Shown piece by piece: positions 34,471 to 47,142 of a stretch of DNA of 64,000 nt. Within the stretch, counting starts at the first letter, position 1; every line of letters starts with the position of its first letter. Below the pieces are notes generated by a model, which did not search any database, was not told the DNA's origin, and saw nothing but the letters and a program-made list of their open reading frames with translations. The DNA is from Grammothele lineata (Eukaryota > Basidiomycota > Agaricomycetes > Polyporales > Polyporaceae): assembly GCA_002150815.3 (NCBI GenBank), contig NDFF03000034.1, positions 58,923 to 122,922 of the forward strand. The letters are read 5' to 3'. Position numbers and translations under genes: made by a program.

Positions 34471-37400
34471 CTACCAGCGTCCGCGACGACCTCCACCAGG
34501 ACCTTGATACGGACCGTAGTCCGGAGGCGGTCTCCCACCACCTACAGACGAGACCGATTAGTGATGTTTGGAGCCGTGGGAACCGACGCACTTACCACTG
34601 GAACGCGGAGCAGGCGGAGGGGAGCGAGGACGACCGGCAGTGCTGGACGGGATGACAGCATTTCTGAAGACCTGCATAAGATCGTCCGTACGGAACACCG
34701 GGCCTACGAGCATGGGCCGTCAGTACAAGCGCGTGTCGACACCAACTACAGAAGCGCACCATCGAACGTGTTCGGAACTGGTAGCGTGCCGACAAACCAG
34801 TTGAGGACCCCAGGGAGTTGCACACTCTTATCTTCCTCGCGCTCTTCCTTGAAACGCCCGGAACGTTCGCGTTCGCGCTCCCACATTGGCGAGCCGTGGC
34901 GCCGGTGGCTGCTCCCTGGGCCGTCCCAGCGGTCACGATCGCGATCGCGACCTCTGGGCGGGCTGCTCGCGCGGGCCCGCTTAGGCGGGGGATACTCGCG
35001 GCTCTCATCGCGTCTTCTGTGTTCTGGAGACGGACCGCGCTTGGAGGACTGCGTGGGCGCAGCGTTCTTCGTGCTCTCAGACACAGTCGTTTGTTGGGTC
35101 TCTTGACGGAGCAGGTTGCTGCTACTCCCGTTGCTGCGCGCGCTACCACTTTGCCTATTGATCACGAAGCCCAGGTCACGCACTGCGATTGAGTCGATCG
35201 TCAAATACTTGTGACGCTCTGCAAAGCGCTTGATGGGAGGGTCTATGGACAGCATCAGGGCATGAGCAGAACGTAGAGAGGAAAAGGCGTACCATTGGGG
35301 TACACCTCGGACATTCGCTTCTCAAGCTTGTGCGCGGTCGCAAGATCTCCGTACTGGTACTCATACCGCGCCCAGCGTTCCCACAAGGGGCGAGCTTTAT
35401 CGGGCGGGAAAGTTCCGATCACACGTTCGAACAAAGCTCTCGCGTCTGCGTGGAGTGAGAGAACCGTAAGCACGGACCGAACGCGTAGTTGCAAGTTTAC
35501 TCACTGTTCTCGTCGTTGATGGAGATGAGGAAGCCGAGATACCGCAAAACGTATTCGGGCTCGTCGCCAAACAGTTCCATGCCACGCTCAAAGATTCTAC
35601 TCGCTACTGCGACATCCTTGTTCCCGCAGTGGTACTCCATGAGGGCTGCAGGTAGAGATGAGCGCGCTGAGTACGTGCATCCCGAAACGACATACCTTCC
35701 GCCTCGTGTACCTCCCAGGGAGTCCAACGATCTCTTCGAGCTTTGCCGAACACATTGCGAGCAGACTTGAGGCCCTCAGCACGCCGCGCAAAGCGGATGT
35801 ACATAATCCACGCAATACCGTAGTCAGTCCGCTTGTCAGTCAGTTCCTTGTTCTTGGGTGGCTTGTCATCTGTGGACGATTGCGTGTTGAAAGACGAGCT
35901 TTGCGACTGCATACCATTTTGCGCTTGCGTTGATGGAGCATCTGCTTGCGAACCGAGAGAACTGCTTGAGGAGCTTGCGGCATTCACCTTGGCTTCGATC
36001 ACCTCTAGATCCTTACGGAGAACCTCGAGGAACTTCTCGAACACTGCATGTACTTCCGCGAAGTTACTCTGTAACTCAAGAGCCTCCGCATAGGCAAAGT
36101 TCAACACGAAGCTGAAAAAATGGTTAGCCAATGGCGCTGCAATCGAGTCGAAACGTATCCTGACCTCGCAGGGTTCGCTTCAATGCCGGCCTTCAGTAGT
36201 CCCAAAGCTTCATCAGTCTTACCAATACCATTTGTCCACGCATATGCCATAAACCTGTAAGGGAACAGACGATCGTGTCAGAGGCGATCGAGTACGTTCT
36301 GAGCAAAGACAGTGGAAGATGTACCAGATTTCCGAATAATACCGCATTCGGACTGTTGCCTTCTTGTAGACGGTCTGCACGCGTTGCAAGAATGTGCTGC
36401 GATTGGCCTCCTCGATCTCGAGCGGGTTGCTTTCCTCCCACTTGAGGTACTGCCGCCACCGCGAAACGACTGCCTTGTCACCTTGATTGAAAGCCGGAGG
36501 ACGGGGGAGCCAGATGGAGGAGCGGCCGCCTTTAGAGGGCTGTTGCGCAGGGAACAAGACAGTCAGGTGCTCCTGCAGCTGGTTCAGCACAGTTCGGGCT
36601 TGCATGTGGTTCTCTTGGAGGTCAGAGATGAACTTCTTTGCCTAAAAGATGGTGGAGGTTGAGCGGACGGCGTGGTAGTGCGCGAAGGTACCGCCTTTGA
36701 ACAGACATACAGTGATCTTATTCAAGCCGTTCTCGAAATCTTGGTAGTCCTCCCAAAGACGCTTCACATTCTCCATGGGGATCTGGACAGCCTGCTGGTA
36801 CGCACGTCGCACTGCGTCCATCTTCTGCTGCTCTTCCCAGGTAGTATTCGTCTATCACGCGAACGGGTCAGCATCGCACACGTTCACGAATTCACGCCAT
36901 GAAGCGGGGGTCTCGCACGAGGTCTCGCGCAGAAGGCACACGGAATAGGGAAAGAGTAGGAAGGGGAATGCATAAGGGACTACGAATTGTTACAGTGGAT
37001 GCAGAAGCGGGGCCGAGGCGAGGAACATGACGAAGAAAGAAAGGCAATGGAAGATGGAAGAAAAGAGAGGCGAGACCTCGCTAGTTCCAGTACCAGACAA
37101 ACAGCCTCGCGCGTGACGAAGCTGTTCGTCTAGTTACGCCGGGTGACATCGAGGCAATCAGAACGCGACAAGACAAGTTGCGCTTCTCGAACGGACAACA
37201 TGAAGTGTTTGTACCGCCGCGCAATTTGCGAAGTCGCCCATGACGTCCATCACGATGCCTCTAGACCGAGAACACTGTCCCTCCAGCAACAATGCGCTCT
37301 CGCCATAACCACCCTGTATGTGAGGCGCGGCCATCGACCAGTCATATACAGCTCCCGCAATGAACCACCAATAACCAAGACGCATCGCAGGAAAGACGGG

Positions 37401-38283
37401 AATGCAAACCCCAAATTTACCGCCAATAAGGAAGCCCGTAGAGAAACCCGCATCAAATGACACATACCTCGCCTGCCTTGAGGAAGTTAATGTAGTCCTG
37501 CCAGATATCATAGCTGTCTTTGTCTTGACTGGCGTGAGACAACGCGAAATCATAGCACTTCCGAATGACATCGCGAGCATTGGGACCAGTGGTGATTCGC
37601 CTGACATGAACTCAAATGAACACGGCGCGCTAGCAGAAAGGCATTATGACGCCTCGTACCTGATGTACGTGAGGTAGAATTTGAGCAGTTCCACCGAGGG
37701 CGTTGTTCGAAGCAAGAATTTCTTAAAGAGAGACTCTGCAAAGCCGAACTGCGACGAGTCGTCAAGGAAATGCTGTAAGTAGGCGATTTGAATGGAGGGC
37801 TGGGCGACAGGTCATCAGACGCGAAACTCGGACAGGAAAAAAAGCACGCGGCGTTCTAACAGTGTTGGGGTACGTCTCGAGCATGCCCTCGTAGGTCTGT
37901 TTAATCTTCTCGATGTCGCCGGTGCCTTCCGCGAGGTCGACCAACTTCAACCATCCATCAGCATCGACGGGATTTTCACGCAACTGCGCACGCAATTGGT
38001 CCCATTCGGACTGTGGTGGCGGGGTAGGTTCTGTCTTGACATGGACGCCAGGCAGCTCTTGAGTGCTAGGTTGTGTGGCTGGCTGTGAGTTGGGTTCCGT
38101 TGGGGGTTGCGAGTCGGGCTGTGTGATGGGTTGTGTGGGTGTGGGCGGCGCGACACCCGGAGTTCCCTGAAGTTGTCGTAGTGCGTTCAGAATGTCTTGA
38201 GACAGCTGCGAAGCCTGCACTTCTTGTTTCACAGGCTCAGGAGGATCTTCCGCCATAGCGTCGGGCGGTAGGTTTTCAGACAT
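34471..38283 (-). CDS. RNA14: mRNA 3'-end processing factor, CstF-77/Rna14 (HAT repeats)
   Basis: Scaffold subunit of the cleavage and polyadenylation machinery in the nucleus. ATG at 38283 opens a Gln/Pro/Thr-rich N-terminus with many TQ(P) repeats (PTQPITQPDSQPPTEPNSQ), then HAT-repeat helices: WDQLRAQLRENPVDADGWLK, EKIKQTYEGMLETYPNT, AESLFKKFLLRTTPSVELLK, WRQYLKWEESNPLEIEEAN. Later come CNAxxxYxRx-type helices, ARRAEGLKSARNVFGKARRD, EYHCGNKDVAVASRIFERGM, and LWERWARYEYQYGDLATAHK. The C-terminus is Arg/Gly-rich (GPGGGRGRW). About ten introns. The start is well supported by the divergent neighbour at 38551. Confidence 0.88.
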
Positions 38284-38550
38284 CAAGGAAGATGGTAGCA
38301 GTGAGCACGAAGACGAGTTCGACTTGCTCGTGGCGACGCAGACCACCACATGATGCTTGTTTGCGAGTATTTGCCACGGCGCCCGGGCCACAGACGCGTC
38401 GTGTCGTTGGCGCCCGTCGCGAACGCGGGTGTATACTGGGTGTATAGACGTACGCGCGACGCGTCGTCCTTTCGGGCCCTTTCAACCGGTCGCGTATCAT
38501 CTCCGACTTCCCATCTCTATTCGTAGCTCTTCCTTGGTCCCCCCATTGTG
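38284..38550. promoter_or_regulatory. Divergent promoter with two ACGCGT (MCB-like) elements
   Basis: 267 nt between the CstF-77/Rna14 gene and the SYCP2/Red1-like gene. ACGCGT occurs at 38394-38399 and 38459-38464. In yeasts this motif binds MBF and drives G1/S and premeiotic S-phase genes; whether it does so here is inference. Confidence 0.4.
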
Positions 38551-41500
38551 ATGAGTAACGTCGACAAAGCACTCAAGGTTCTCCATGGTGCCATAAAGAA
38601 AAGCAAACTCAAAGGGAAGGACAAGCAGCGGTTCTCAGATGCCGTGGATCAAGTATCTACCCATCTTGTGTTATTGGTACGAACTATTCCAAAATGTATA
38701 TAAGGTGTCATCTCACATACGAAGTAGAAACTCTCCTCGATATCAGAGCAAGTCACTGAGAACTTGAAGAGCTTCCTGCGCGAATCCCTTCGAGTTATCT
38801 ATCCGGCATTCCCGCTCCCCACCTTGCAGTTGGCCGCTGCGATCTTTGAGTCAGCGTACCACGAGCGCATCCTCTCTGCGATAGGAAGCGCACATCAGGA
38901 ACAGAAAGACCGCTGGGAATCAGTGCTATATGCGTTACTGTCGGGTGTACTGGTTCGTATTGATCCCCACTGTGCAAGCGGGACGATACCGACGCTTCTT
39001 AGGATTTTCTTGACGAGCACGATACGAAAGGGGCCAAAGACGCTATTGGAAACTCGTTGTTCCCAGTTCTAAGCGATATCTGCTTCTCCTTGACGGCGCC
39101 ACGGACGGGTGTGGATCTCCGATGCACAGTGCGTAACAGCCATCGGTCGCAACCCTTTGTCAACTGAATATATGCTGCGTAAATAGGCGTACAACATCCT
39201 TTGCGATGCCGCAGCGTCTCATCCTGGTAATCAGCGCAAGTTACGAGATGCGGAGATTCTAGGAGGTGCCCGTTTAGGTTCTTGTGTGTGGAGGACGCGT
39301 GGTGAGTAGCTGTTCCGTTGGTATGTACTTTCGTCTCACCTTTTACTGGCACAGACTATCTACCTCTGGAGAGCCTGTTGAATCTATTCGCTCGCCTCTT
39401 GCCATCCACAAACAACACTGCATCTGGCCGTGCCCAGCGCACCAACTTTATTCAATCAGTGTTCAAGTCGACCGCTCCGCCGGAAGTGCGCGAGGCCGGC
39501 GACGAGATCTGCAACATCCTCGAGAACGTTCCGTCCAGCGATTGGGAAGATACCTCAGTCAAAATCGTTGACGTGCTGGCGGGTGCCAATATGGCATAGT
39601 GAGTACCTGCGTGCTGATGAATGGGGTTATTTGACAATGTCGTATTTTAGCCCTCAACCATTCATAGCCACTAAAGTCAGAGTCAACGAGGAAGCCTTTG
39701 TATTGGACCGACTATATGCGGATGAAAAGACTCTGCTTGCTAATGTTTTACTTGATGGCGTACGTACTTGCTACGTGACCTGCGTGCAACGTCGTATTCA
39801 CGTATGAGCTTGTTCCAGGAGGACCAATACGAGTCCCTTGAGATCGCGTATACATCAATGACGGAAATTCACATCGAGGAGAATATGGACGACGAGATGA
39901 TCGTAACGCTTTCGCTTACAGGGCCTCCGAGGCTAGGAAGGAGCTTCGTGAGCGTTTCAGAGCGAGACGGCCCAAGTGGAGCCAAGGTCGAAGCTTCCTT
40001 CGCCCTCCCTGCTTCCGAAGAAGCCCGATGGAACCAAATTCTTCATTGCCGAGGCATGGTGAGTACGTCAATAGTCAATCTATTCTGTTCGACCAACGCG
40101 ATCGAGCTAGGCGCACTCGGTCCGAGGGAAAGTGCTATCGTCTCGTCCACCTAAGCAATCAGTAGCGATACGATCCGCAAACCTCGACCTCGATGGTGCT
40201 GGAGAAGTCTCCACAGAAGAGCAGGTGCTCAGCCAGCACGAGGTGAGCTGCTACGGTGCAGCATCAGTACTGGGTGCTTACTGAGTATTGTCGCAGCGGA
40301 GAGAAAACGTGTCGCAATGTATGCCCCACCCCGGTTGTGTCTGCAACTTCTCCTCTGACGTCCACACAGTCTACAAGACAGACGACCCGAGCGATGATAT
40401 CCAACCTGCTGATGATATTGAAGCCTCCACTGTCTGTGACCAGCGCTCCGTCGGGCCGCTGAAGCCTTCAAGGACCGCGTCTTCTAGCTTTCAGCGACTC
40501 ATGGAAGAAGACATTTCTTCCAGTTCGGATGACGAGGCTTTTGCTCTGCCATTCCCGATTAGAAGTCCAACGGTTTCCGGTCAGTTGTCAAAGAAGCTAA
40601 CCCGGACGACGAGTGAAGCCATACGCGACGCCGCCTTCGGCGCGGACGATACGGACCTCTCTGACATATCCGACTCGCCACTCCCTGCCTCAAAGAGTCT
40701 TCGTCGTAACAGTAGTACATATTTCAAATCGGTCCCTGGTCGTCTCTCGTTTGAGCCTATATCGGCAGCTGCTAAGAAGCTAACAGCACCCCCTCGCTTA
40801 ACTCGTGGCAACATTGGTACCGTCGTGCTTGACTCGGATGATGACTCGACCGCTGCTCCTGCAACACGACGTCGGGTTGCTAGAAAAGCCTTCGTACGCC
40901 AACCCACTGTGGACGCCACTCAAAGTCAACATCAAGACCGCAACGTTCCAACTCGTGCTACGCCTTCTACCAACGTTTCTGCTTCCTCTGCTGCGCCTGC
41001 TGCATCTCATGCTCCGATTCCTGCCGTTTCTGCTCTTGCTCCTTCGCCACCTGCTCCGCTCGCGTCTCCTATTGTTCTGAAACCCTCCACGTTAAAAGAA
41101 CCTCAACTTATGCAAGACGTCTTGAAACCTGCTGATGCTGGCGACGACACCCTCACTCGACACGGCAAAGTGCTGCGCTTCTCCGACCCCGAAATACCTG
41201 CTCCTGATTTCAACGCACCGCTGTCTTCCCCTACTGCTGTCCCTGGTTCCACGCTGAAGAGCGCACTGGTCAAACGTTCAGCGAAGAAGACCCCGCTTCT
41301 TAGCGCGAATCAAGCTCTTGACGACCTCCGTACGTTCATAGTCCTGTACGTCCCACGCGTCATGCTGACGCTCTCTTAGTTCCCCCATCAAGCTCGCCTA
41401 CACCTGTCGTCAAGAAGTCGGTCAAGCGAGAGCTTCGCAAGAAGGACCAGCCTGCTCCCAAGCCACTTGCCAAAGTTGAAAGACGTCCTAAGAGAAAGCT

Positions 41501-43955
41501 GCCTGCAGAAATACCTCCAGATGACGAAGATTCTCTCCCTGTCGCTCCTTCCACAAAACCTTCCCCTGCCAAGCGGCCACGACTTTCTGCTGATACTCCT
41601 GATGCTCCTTTCGATCGCAAAGAAGACGACTTGAACACAGCTCTACCTCCGTCGGATGACTCTGAGTTTCTGCGCCCGACGAAGCAGGCGCGCAAGAAGT
41701 ACCGAGCGAAAGGGCGCACGTCTTCTCCTACATCTGACTCTAACCTGGACAAAGACAAGTGGATTGACTATGACGCGCTCCCCAGTCCTCCTCGGCCTTC
41801 CGCTGTCTCCGCCCCTGTGAAATCTTCGTCTCCTGCCGTCGACAAGAAGGGCACTTCGAAGTCTGCCAAGGCAGTGAAAGATTCGAAGAAGGTCAAGAAC
41901 GCCGAAGAAGCGAAGACAGGGACGAACAACGCGAAGCCTGCCAGGGCGAAGAAGGCGGCCAAGGCAGAAGAGACCTCGGCGCCTGTTACAGAAGTCGGTC
42001 CTATGCCGAACGATGAGACGGAGAAGCATGAGCCCGTCGTCAAAGCAAAGAAAGATGCTAAAGCGAAGAAGGGCAAGACGACAGTTGCAATCACCACCAC
42101 CGACGTAGTCAAGAAGGAGAAAGAAGACAAGAGGGCCGGCAAAGATCGCATGCAGGAAGATGCGCCCGCCGAGAAGAAACGGACGCTCCGTCCACGGAAG
42201 GCGCGTAATGTCGTCGAAGACACGGACATCACCCATGGCAACAAAGCGACGAACGCCCCACTCTCGGATTCTCCGGTCCCTAAGTTCGCAACAGAACCAG
42301 TCCATGACGTTGGCGGCGCCGAACACACTTCGTCGTCAGATCTGAGCCACAACAAATTAGATGTGACTGTCGACGCTCCTGACACAGCTGACGAGGAGAT
42401 GCCATTCAACTATTCGACTGACATCACAGTGAGTGGATCGTCATCGCACGAAGACGAGTGCTGATCGCTCTTGTTCCAGTTTGTCGGCGACGTGGAGCCC
42501 CATGTCGAGTCGCTGCCCACTCCGCCTCAAGTACTGCCCGGGCAACTTCGCGACGTTTCAGCTCATACGAGTTCAGATGACAAGTACGTGGACGCGCAGC
42601 ACGTTCCGCTTCCTCAATCGAAGACCAAGAAGGCGTCGGCTAAGACACCATGGGACGCCGCTGCAGAGGACGGTCTTTTCTCGGCCGTACCGAAACAACT
42701 GACGAAGATCCCTTCGAAGCCCGCCTACGAACCGATCCCTCGTGCTGCCGCTCCCCAAACCGACCCAATTCAAGATGAGCAACCGTTTTTGCAAGAAGAC
42801 ACCACTCTGGTCTCTATCTCTCCCCCTCGCGCTCCGCATGTTGATGTGGAACAACGGATTGCCGCGAAGTTACACGCTCAACTGATCCCGGAGAGTACAA
42901 CACCATGGTTTCACCACCCGAACCCTCACGCCATCCCGAAGGCCGCGAAGCCGCGGCGCGCCAAGGCCCAGCCGGAGACGATCGATCTCACCCTCGATTC
43001 CCCTTCAATCAAGCAAGAATCGCCGCCGACGCCATCCCTTCATCTTCAACAGCCGGCATTGCCGGCCACTCCCGCCGGCATGCGTTTCGTGACGCCCGCT
43101 GTCGATGCAAGGCAAGCCCAATACTCAGACGTCAGGGCACTGGAACGACTTCCCGAACCGCTTCGACGACGTCTTAACGAACCCGGACATGGGGTGAGGT
43201 TTGCGATGGAGACGGAGACGCGTCCGGGATTTGCATCCGACCGCGACCGTGAACCGATGACTCGTAGCGAAGACAGGCCTAGACGTTACGAATTTGGCGA
43301 GTCTCTGCATCCCTCATGCTCCTACACGTACTCATACGATTGTCACAGGCAAGAGCCCCCTTACCAGCGCTCGCCGCGACGGTATCCTCGCCCTCGAGTC
43401 GTTCGAAGAAGAGCAAAACCCGAACAACAGCAGCGACCCGTGCATGGACGCCATCGTCAACCTACTCAACCAGATCCACAGCGTACGTGCACGCCCTCCA
43501 CACCTTTCCCTGCTCTTTGCCGCTCATGCGCAACGACCTGCCGCGGGGGCCAACAGGTCCTCGTAGACAACATCGCACGCAAGTTCGAGGGCGTCCGGGA
43601 CGACGCCCTCGCGGCCCGAGACGAGATCCTCCGCGCCGCCGCCGCGGACCTGCGCGAGATGCACGCCGAACGGTGAGTTCCCCCCGTCACCCTAAGCCCC
43701 CCCCATATGCATCCCAGCCTCATTCTGACTTCGGGATGGGGCAGCGTGGACCACTACAACCGCCTCGTGGAGCTCGAGGCCGAGTACGCCTCCGCCGGCC
43801 GGGACGTGGTGCGCGGGACGGAGGATTGGGTGGGGTTGAACCGCGCGGCGTGCGTGGAGATCGCGGGGGCGGTGGAGGCGCACGACCGCGGGACGTTGGC
43901 GAAGAGGATGCCGGCGGCGTTGGTGTCGCTGGACTTCTTGCGCCGGGGGACGTGA
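38551..43955 (+). CDS. Large ARM/PH/coiled-coil protein, candidate meiotic axis protein (SYCP2/Red1-like)
   Basis: ATG at 38551. The N-terminal 350 residues are helical and ARM-like (ALKVLHGAIKKSKLKGKDKQ; ESLLNLFARLLPSTNNTASG; EVREAGDEICNILENVPSSD). Next comes a domain reading LYADEKTLLANVLLDGDQYE, then IHIEENMDDEMIVTLSLTGP, resembling the PH-like domain of SYCP2/Red1. A very long disordered region follows, rich in Ser/Pro/Lys/Asp (about 40290-43200), with acidic phospho-site-like clusters (SDDEAF, LDSDDDS) and ETIDLTLDSPSIKQE, a SUMO-interacting-type motif. The C-terminus is a coiled coil (VDNIARKFEGVRDDALAARD, then VDHYNRLVELEAEYA). This domain order matches meiotic axis core proteins; the assignment is inference without alignment. 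One intron (about 43295-43349) appears to be GC-AG. Confidence 0.55.
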
Positions 43956-44140
43956 GCGTGTGGGCTATAGGATTACAGGGGTTTCTTAGACGGGATGTGC
44001 ATTGAGTGTGGTGTACATACATATTATATGTACAAGGTATAGCTAGAGGGACAATGGGGATGTTGGTGCAATACACAATGCATGCATATATCCAGGCGTG
44101 TCGAGTGGTACCACAGTAACTCGCCTAGTCCAGCTACCTC

Positions 44141-46047
44141 TCACCAATCTGCAAACCCAACGATCTTCCCCTCCCACGCCCACCAAATCTCCTCATCCTC
44201 TTCATCCTCTTCGTCCCCCTCGTCTCTCTCTACGTCCTGCCCCTTCTCTCCTTCATCATTGCGCCCCGCCGTCCCCCTCTGCGCCCTCTCGAACGCCGAC
44301 CCACCTTGACACCCAATCCACGCGCCCTCCACCCGCGCCTCCCTCAAGCTGAAGCCCCCACCCCCACTCTTGTTCCCGCCCTTGCTTATACTCTTGCTTG
44401 TGCTCTTACCATTGTGAGAAGGGAAAGAGGGAGCGGACACAGCCCCAGAACGCACAAGGAACGCATCGAGCGCGGCGTCGAGCGTGCGCGCGAGGTTCTG
44501 GCGCGCGGCCCAGGCGGGGTGCGCGAAGCGGCGCGGGGCGCGGAGGAAGATGTGTGTTTGGGTCGGGGCTGTGCGTGCGCGTGTGTCCGTAGGGGGGAGG
44601 GGGAGGGAAATCGTTTCGTTAGTGTGAGGCCAGTACACGGGTGGGGGGAATGGAAGGGATGGGGGCGGGTGAGGGACGAGGGAGGTAGGAAAGAGAGGAG
44701 ACATACCGAGCTCGGTGGACATATCGTCCGCGGCGCCATCGACCCAGGCGTTCATGAGCGTGCGGGAGAGGAGGCGCTCGGCGGCGCGGAGGGCGGCTTG
44801 TTCCTGCGCAAACGAGGGTGGTGGTGCGGGTGAGGAGAGTGGTATGGGTACGGGCGCAGGGGCCGTGGCGGGCGCAGTTGAAGATGGTACTGGCGGAGGC
44901 GGCATCGGTACTGGGGTCTTCTCGCGCGACGCTGATGGAGGGGTGGGCTCAAGCTCGACCTTTGGAAGCTGTATGCTTGTGCTCGTGCTTGCGAATGCAG
45001 CTGGGGGCTGGATCTTGAACATCCTAGAAGGAAGCGGGGTCGCGAGGGCTGGGGGCGAGGGGAGCGACTCGGGTGAGGGCGCGGCCGAACGCGTTATGGG
45101 GGAGGAAGGCGACGGAGAGCGCGAGTCTGGAGGTTCAGAGCCCGAATCTGACGCTTCCTCCTCGCTGCTTTTTTCTTCCTCAGAGCCGGAGTCGTCTTCT
45201 TCTGACTCGGGGTCCTCCCCCTCCTCCTCAGAGTCGTCTTCACTACTAGAATCATCTTCCGACTCGTCCTCCTCGCTCTCTTCCCTACTCTCCTCGTCCT
45301 CGTCCGACCCAGCCTCCTCCGCTACCCGCGCTCCCCAGACCTTCACCTCCAGCCCATCAATAGTCAGCACAATCTTCGCGCGAGCCATGGACGGGCTCGG
45401 TCCCAGGACGAACACCAAGTGCGCTGTCCCTGTCCGACCGGCCCCCGCCCCCGCCCCCGCGACTTGCGATTGCGACTGTGGGCTGACGTTCTCGCCCTCG
45501 TCCTGGTCCTCGGACGGCTGGGTGGTCTTGGCGCTGGCGCTGGCGACTTTGCAGCGCGCATATGCGGTGGAAAGCGCCATGAAGGTTGTGTGGAGGTGGG
45601 AGGTCAGGAGGTCGAAGGTGGCGAGGAGCTCGTTGCGTTTCTTCGCCGCCGCGGGGGATTTAGACCCGGGCATGCGTGATAGCTGAGCGACCGGACTGGA
45701 GAAGCGTGAGTGTCTCGGTAGCAATGTATCACAGAGGGCACGTACAAAGGCACTTGGTTTTTGAGGAAGAGCGTGTGCCCGAGCAGCGAGAGCGAGAGCG
45801 CTGCAGCCATGGTATGTGAGACGGTGGGCGAGTCCAGGACTACGGTCGGGACCGTGAGCCGCTCTAGAAATGTCTTCTCCGAGCTTTCAGATATTTCTTC
45901 CTGATTCTGTGGTGTGTCTGATATGTTTTGCGAGACGGTACAAGGCTCGCGGGGGATTGGCGCGTGGCTGGTGGCGGTCGGGGCGGCGACCGGGTCGGCG
46001 GAGGGGGACCGCATAGGCGGTGGTGCGGTGGATGGAGTAAGGATCAT
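44141..46047 (-). CDS. p31comet (MAD2L1BP)-like HORMA-fold protein with acidic insert
   Basis: Exons 46047-45746, 45695-44707 and 44568-44141 join in frame to 572 residues. Segments line up with animal p31comet: a helix followed by LKNQVPFPVAQL (p31: QQLP-PYEQL pattern); KKRNELLATFDLLTSHLHTT; the strand TAHLVFVLGPSPS; and the C-terminal EEIWWAWEGKIVGFADW. p31comet binds Mad2 and delivers HORMA proteins to the ATPase Pch2/TRIP13. Between the third and fourth blocks lies a 230-residue insert: an acidic Asp/Glu/Ser run (about 45140-45330), then Pro-rich sequence. The family call rests on eye comparison only. The Met at 46047 is the chosen start; the frame is open further upstream. Confidence 0.6.
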
Positions 46048-47142
46048 GTCTTCCGTATATGCGCGCCGCAAATGTAGAGGAGAAGCGTATGGTCTACCAA
46101 CAAGTTTGCTGGTTTGAACAGTGGACAGAGGCAAGCACGGTAAACACCCCGTCGGACAGTCGAACTCAAAGGAAGCGCCGGCTGTGTGGCGCGCCGCGGT
46201 CGTGTGAGTGCTCGCGTCTGTCACGTGAACAACGTTAGGGCCGGTCTGCTCGCGTAGGGGCAAATTTACCTTGTCCTGGGCAATGTGCTCGACAGTCAAC
46301 ATCTGTCTCTTCCTCCATCTTCCTCTCCCTCCGTCTTCCCATCTTTCTCTGTCCTCACTGAAGTCAGCATTGTTCGATGCACCTCGACTCAGCAATACAT
46401 TTATCACTCAATCTATCCAGTGTGCTGTTGTCCGCCAATCCTACCCCCACTCGCTAATGCCTAGGGACATGGCCTTCCGTGCCTTCGTCTCCTTTACTGG
46501 TGAAGTGGAAGATCAACTCTCCTTCTCCACGCTTGACCGTCCGGACTTGCGTCAATTTCCGTGGTCGTTCGAGCACTAAGAAAGGCTTACATATCTTGTC
46601 CTTTCGGTGAGCATGTAACTTCCGGCGTAGTACCTGCTCTGCCTCCTGTATCCTACCCCTTCAGCGTCGATGCGCTGCTCATGGCAATATATTCTTTTCA
46701 CACCCAACCGTTGCGATCTTGAAACGTAGATACTCGGCCATGCCATCTGGCCGCGGCCGGAACCATCAGCGGCGCGTTGAGCGCGTCAGCTCAGTCTGCT
46801 GATGACCTCCGGAAGTCCGACCTCGCATCGTCCCCATCATCTCAGGACATCACCCACGAAGAGACGCATGCTGCCTGCTGTAATATGTTGAACGTCGGGG
46901 ATGCGGAGGTCCCGAAATAGCGCGATAAGCCATGCCTTCCGGAGAAGCCGTCGTCACGTATGGCAGACATCTTCATCCACAGGCGAGCCACATGGTGACT
47001 GCGTCGGTCCCTTCCAGCGCTCCATCCGAATCGCCTCCAGCGGGGCCGCGCCCATCGTCCCTCCTCGCGTGCATATAAGTACGGGCGACGCGTCCGCCCC
47101 TCCGCCCGCCGCGACCCCCGCCTGCGCCCTCCGCACAGCACC
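46048..47142. other. Intergenic between p31comet-like and S10 genes
   Basis: Divergent promoters. A plus-strand frame at 46271-46579 contains no recognisable motif and is not called. The S10 TATA box lies at 47073-47079. Confidence 0.4.
47073..47079 (+). promoter_or_regulatory. TATA box of S10 carboxypeptidase
   Basis: ATATAAG about 65-70 nt upstream of the ATG at 47143. Confidence 0.55.

Noticed and set aside
46271..46579. 102-residue plus-strand open frame
   Set aside because: No motif, and it overlaps the promoter side of the p31comet-like gene.
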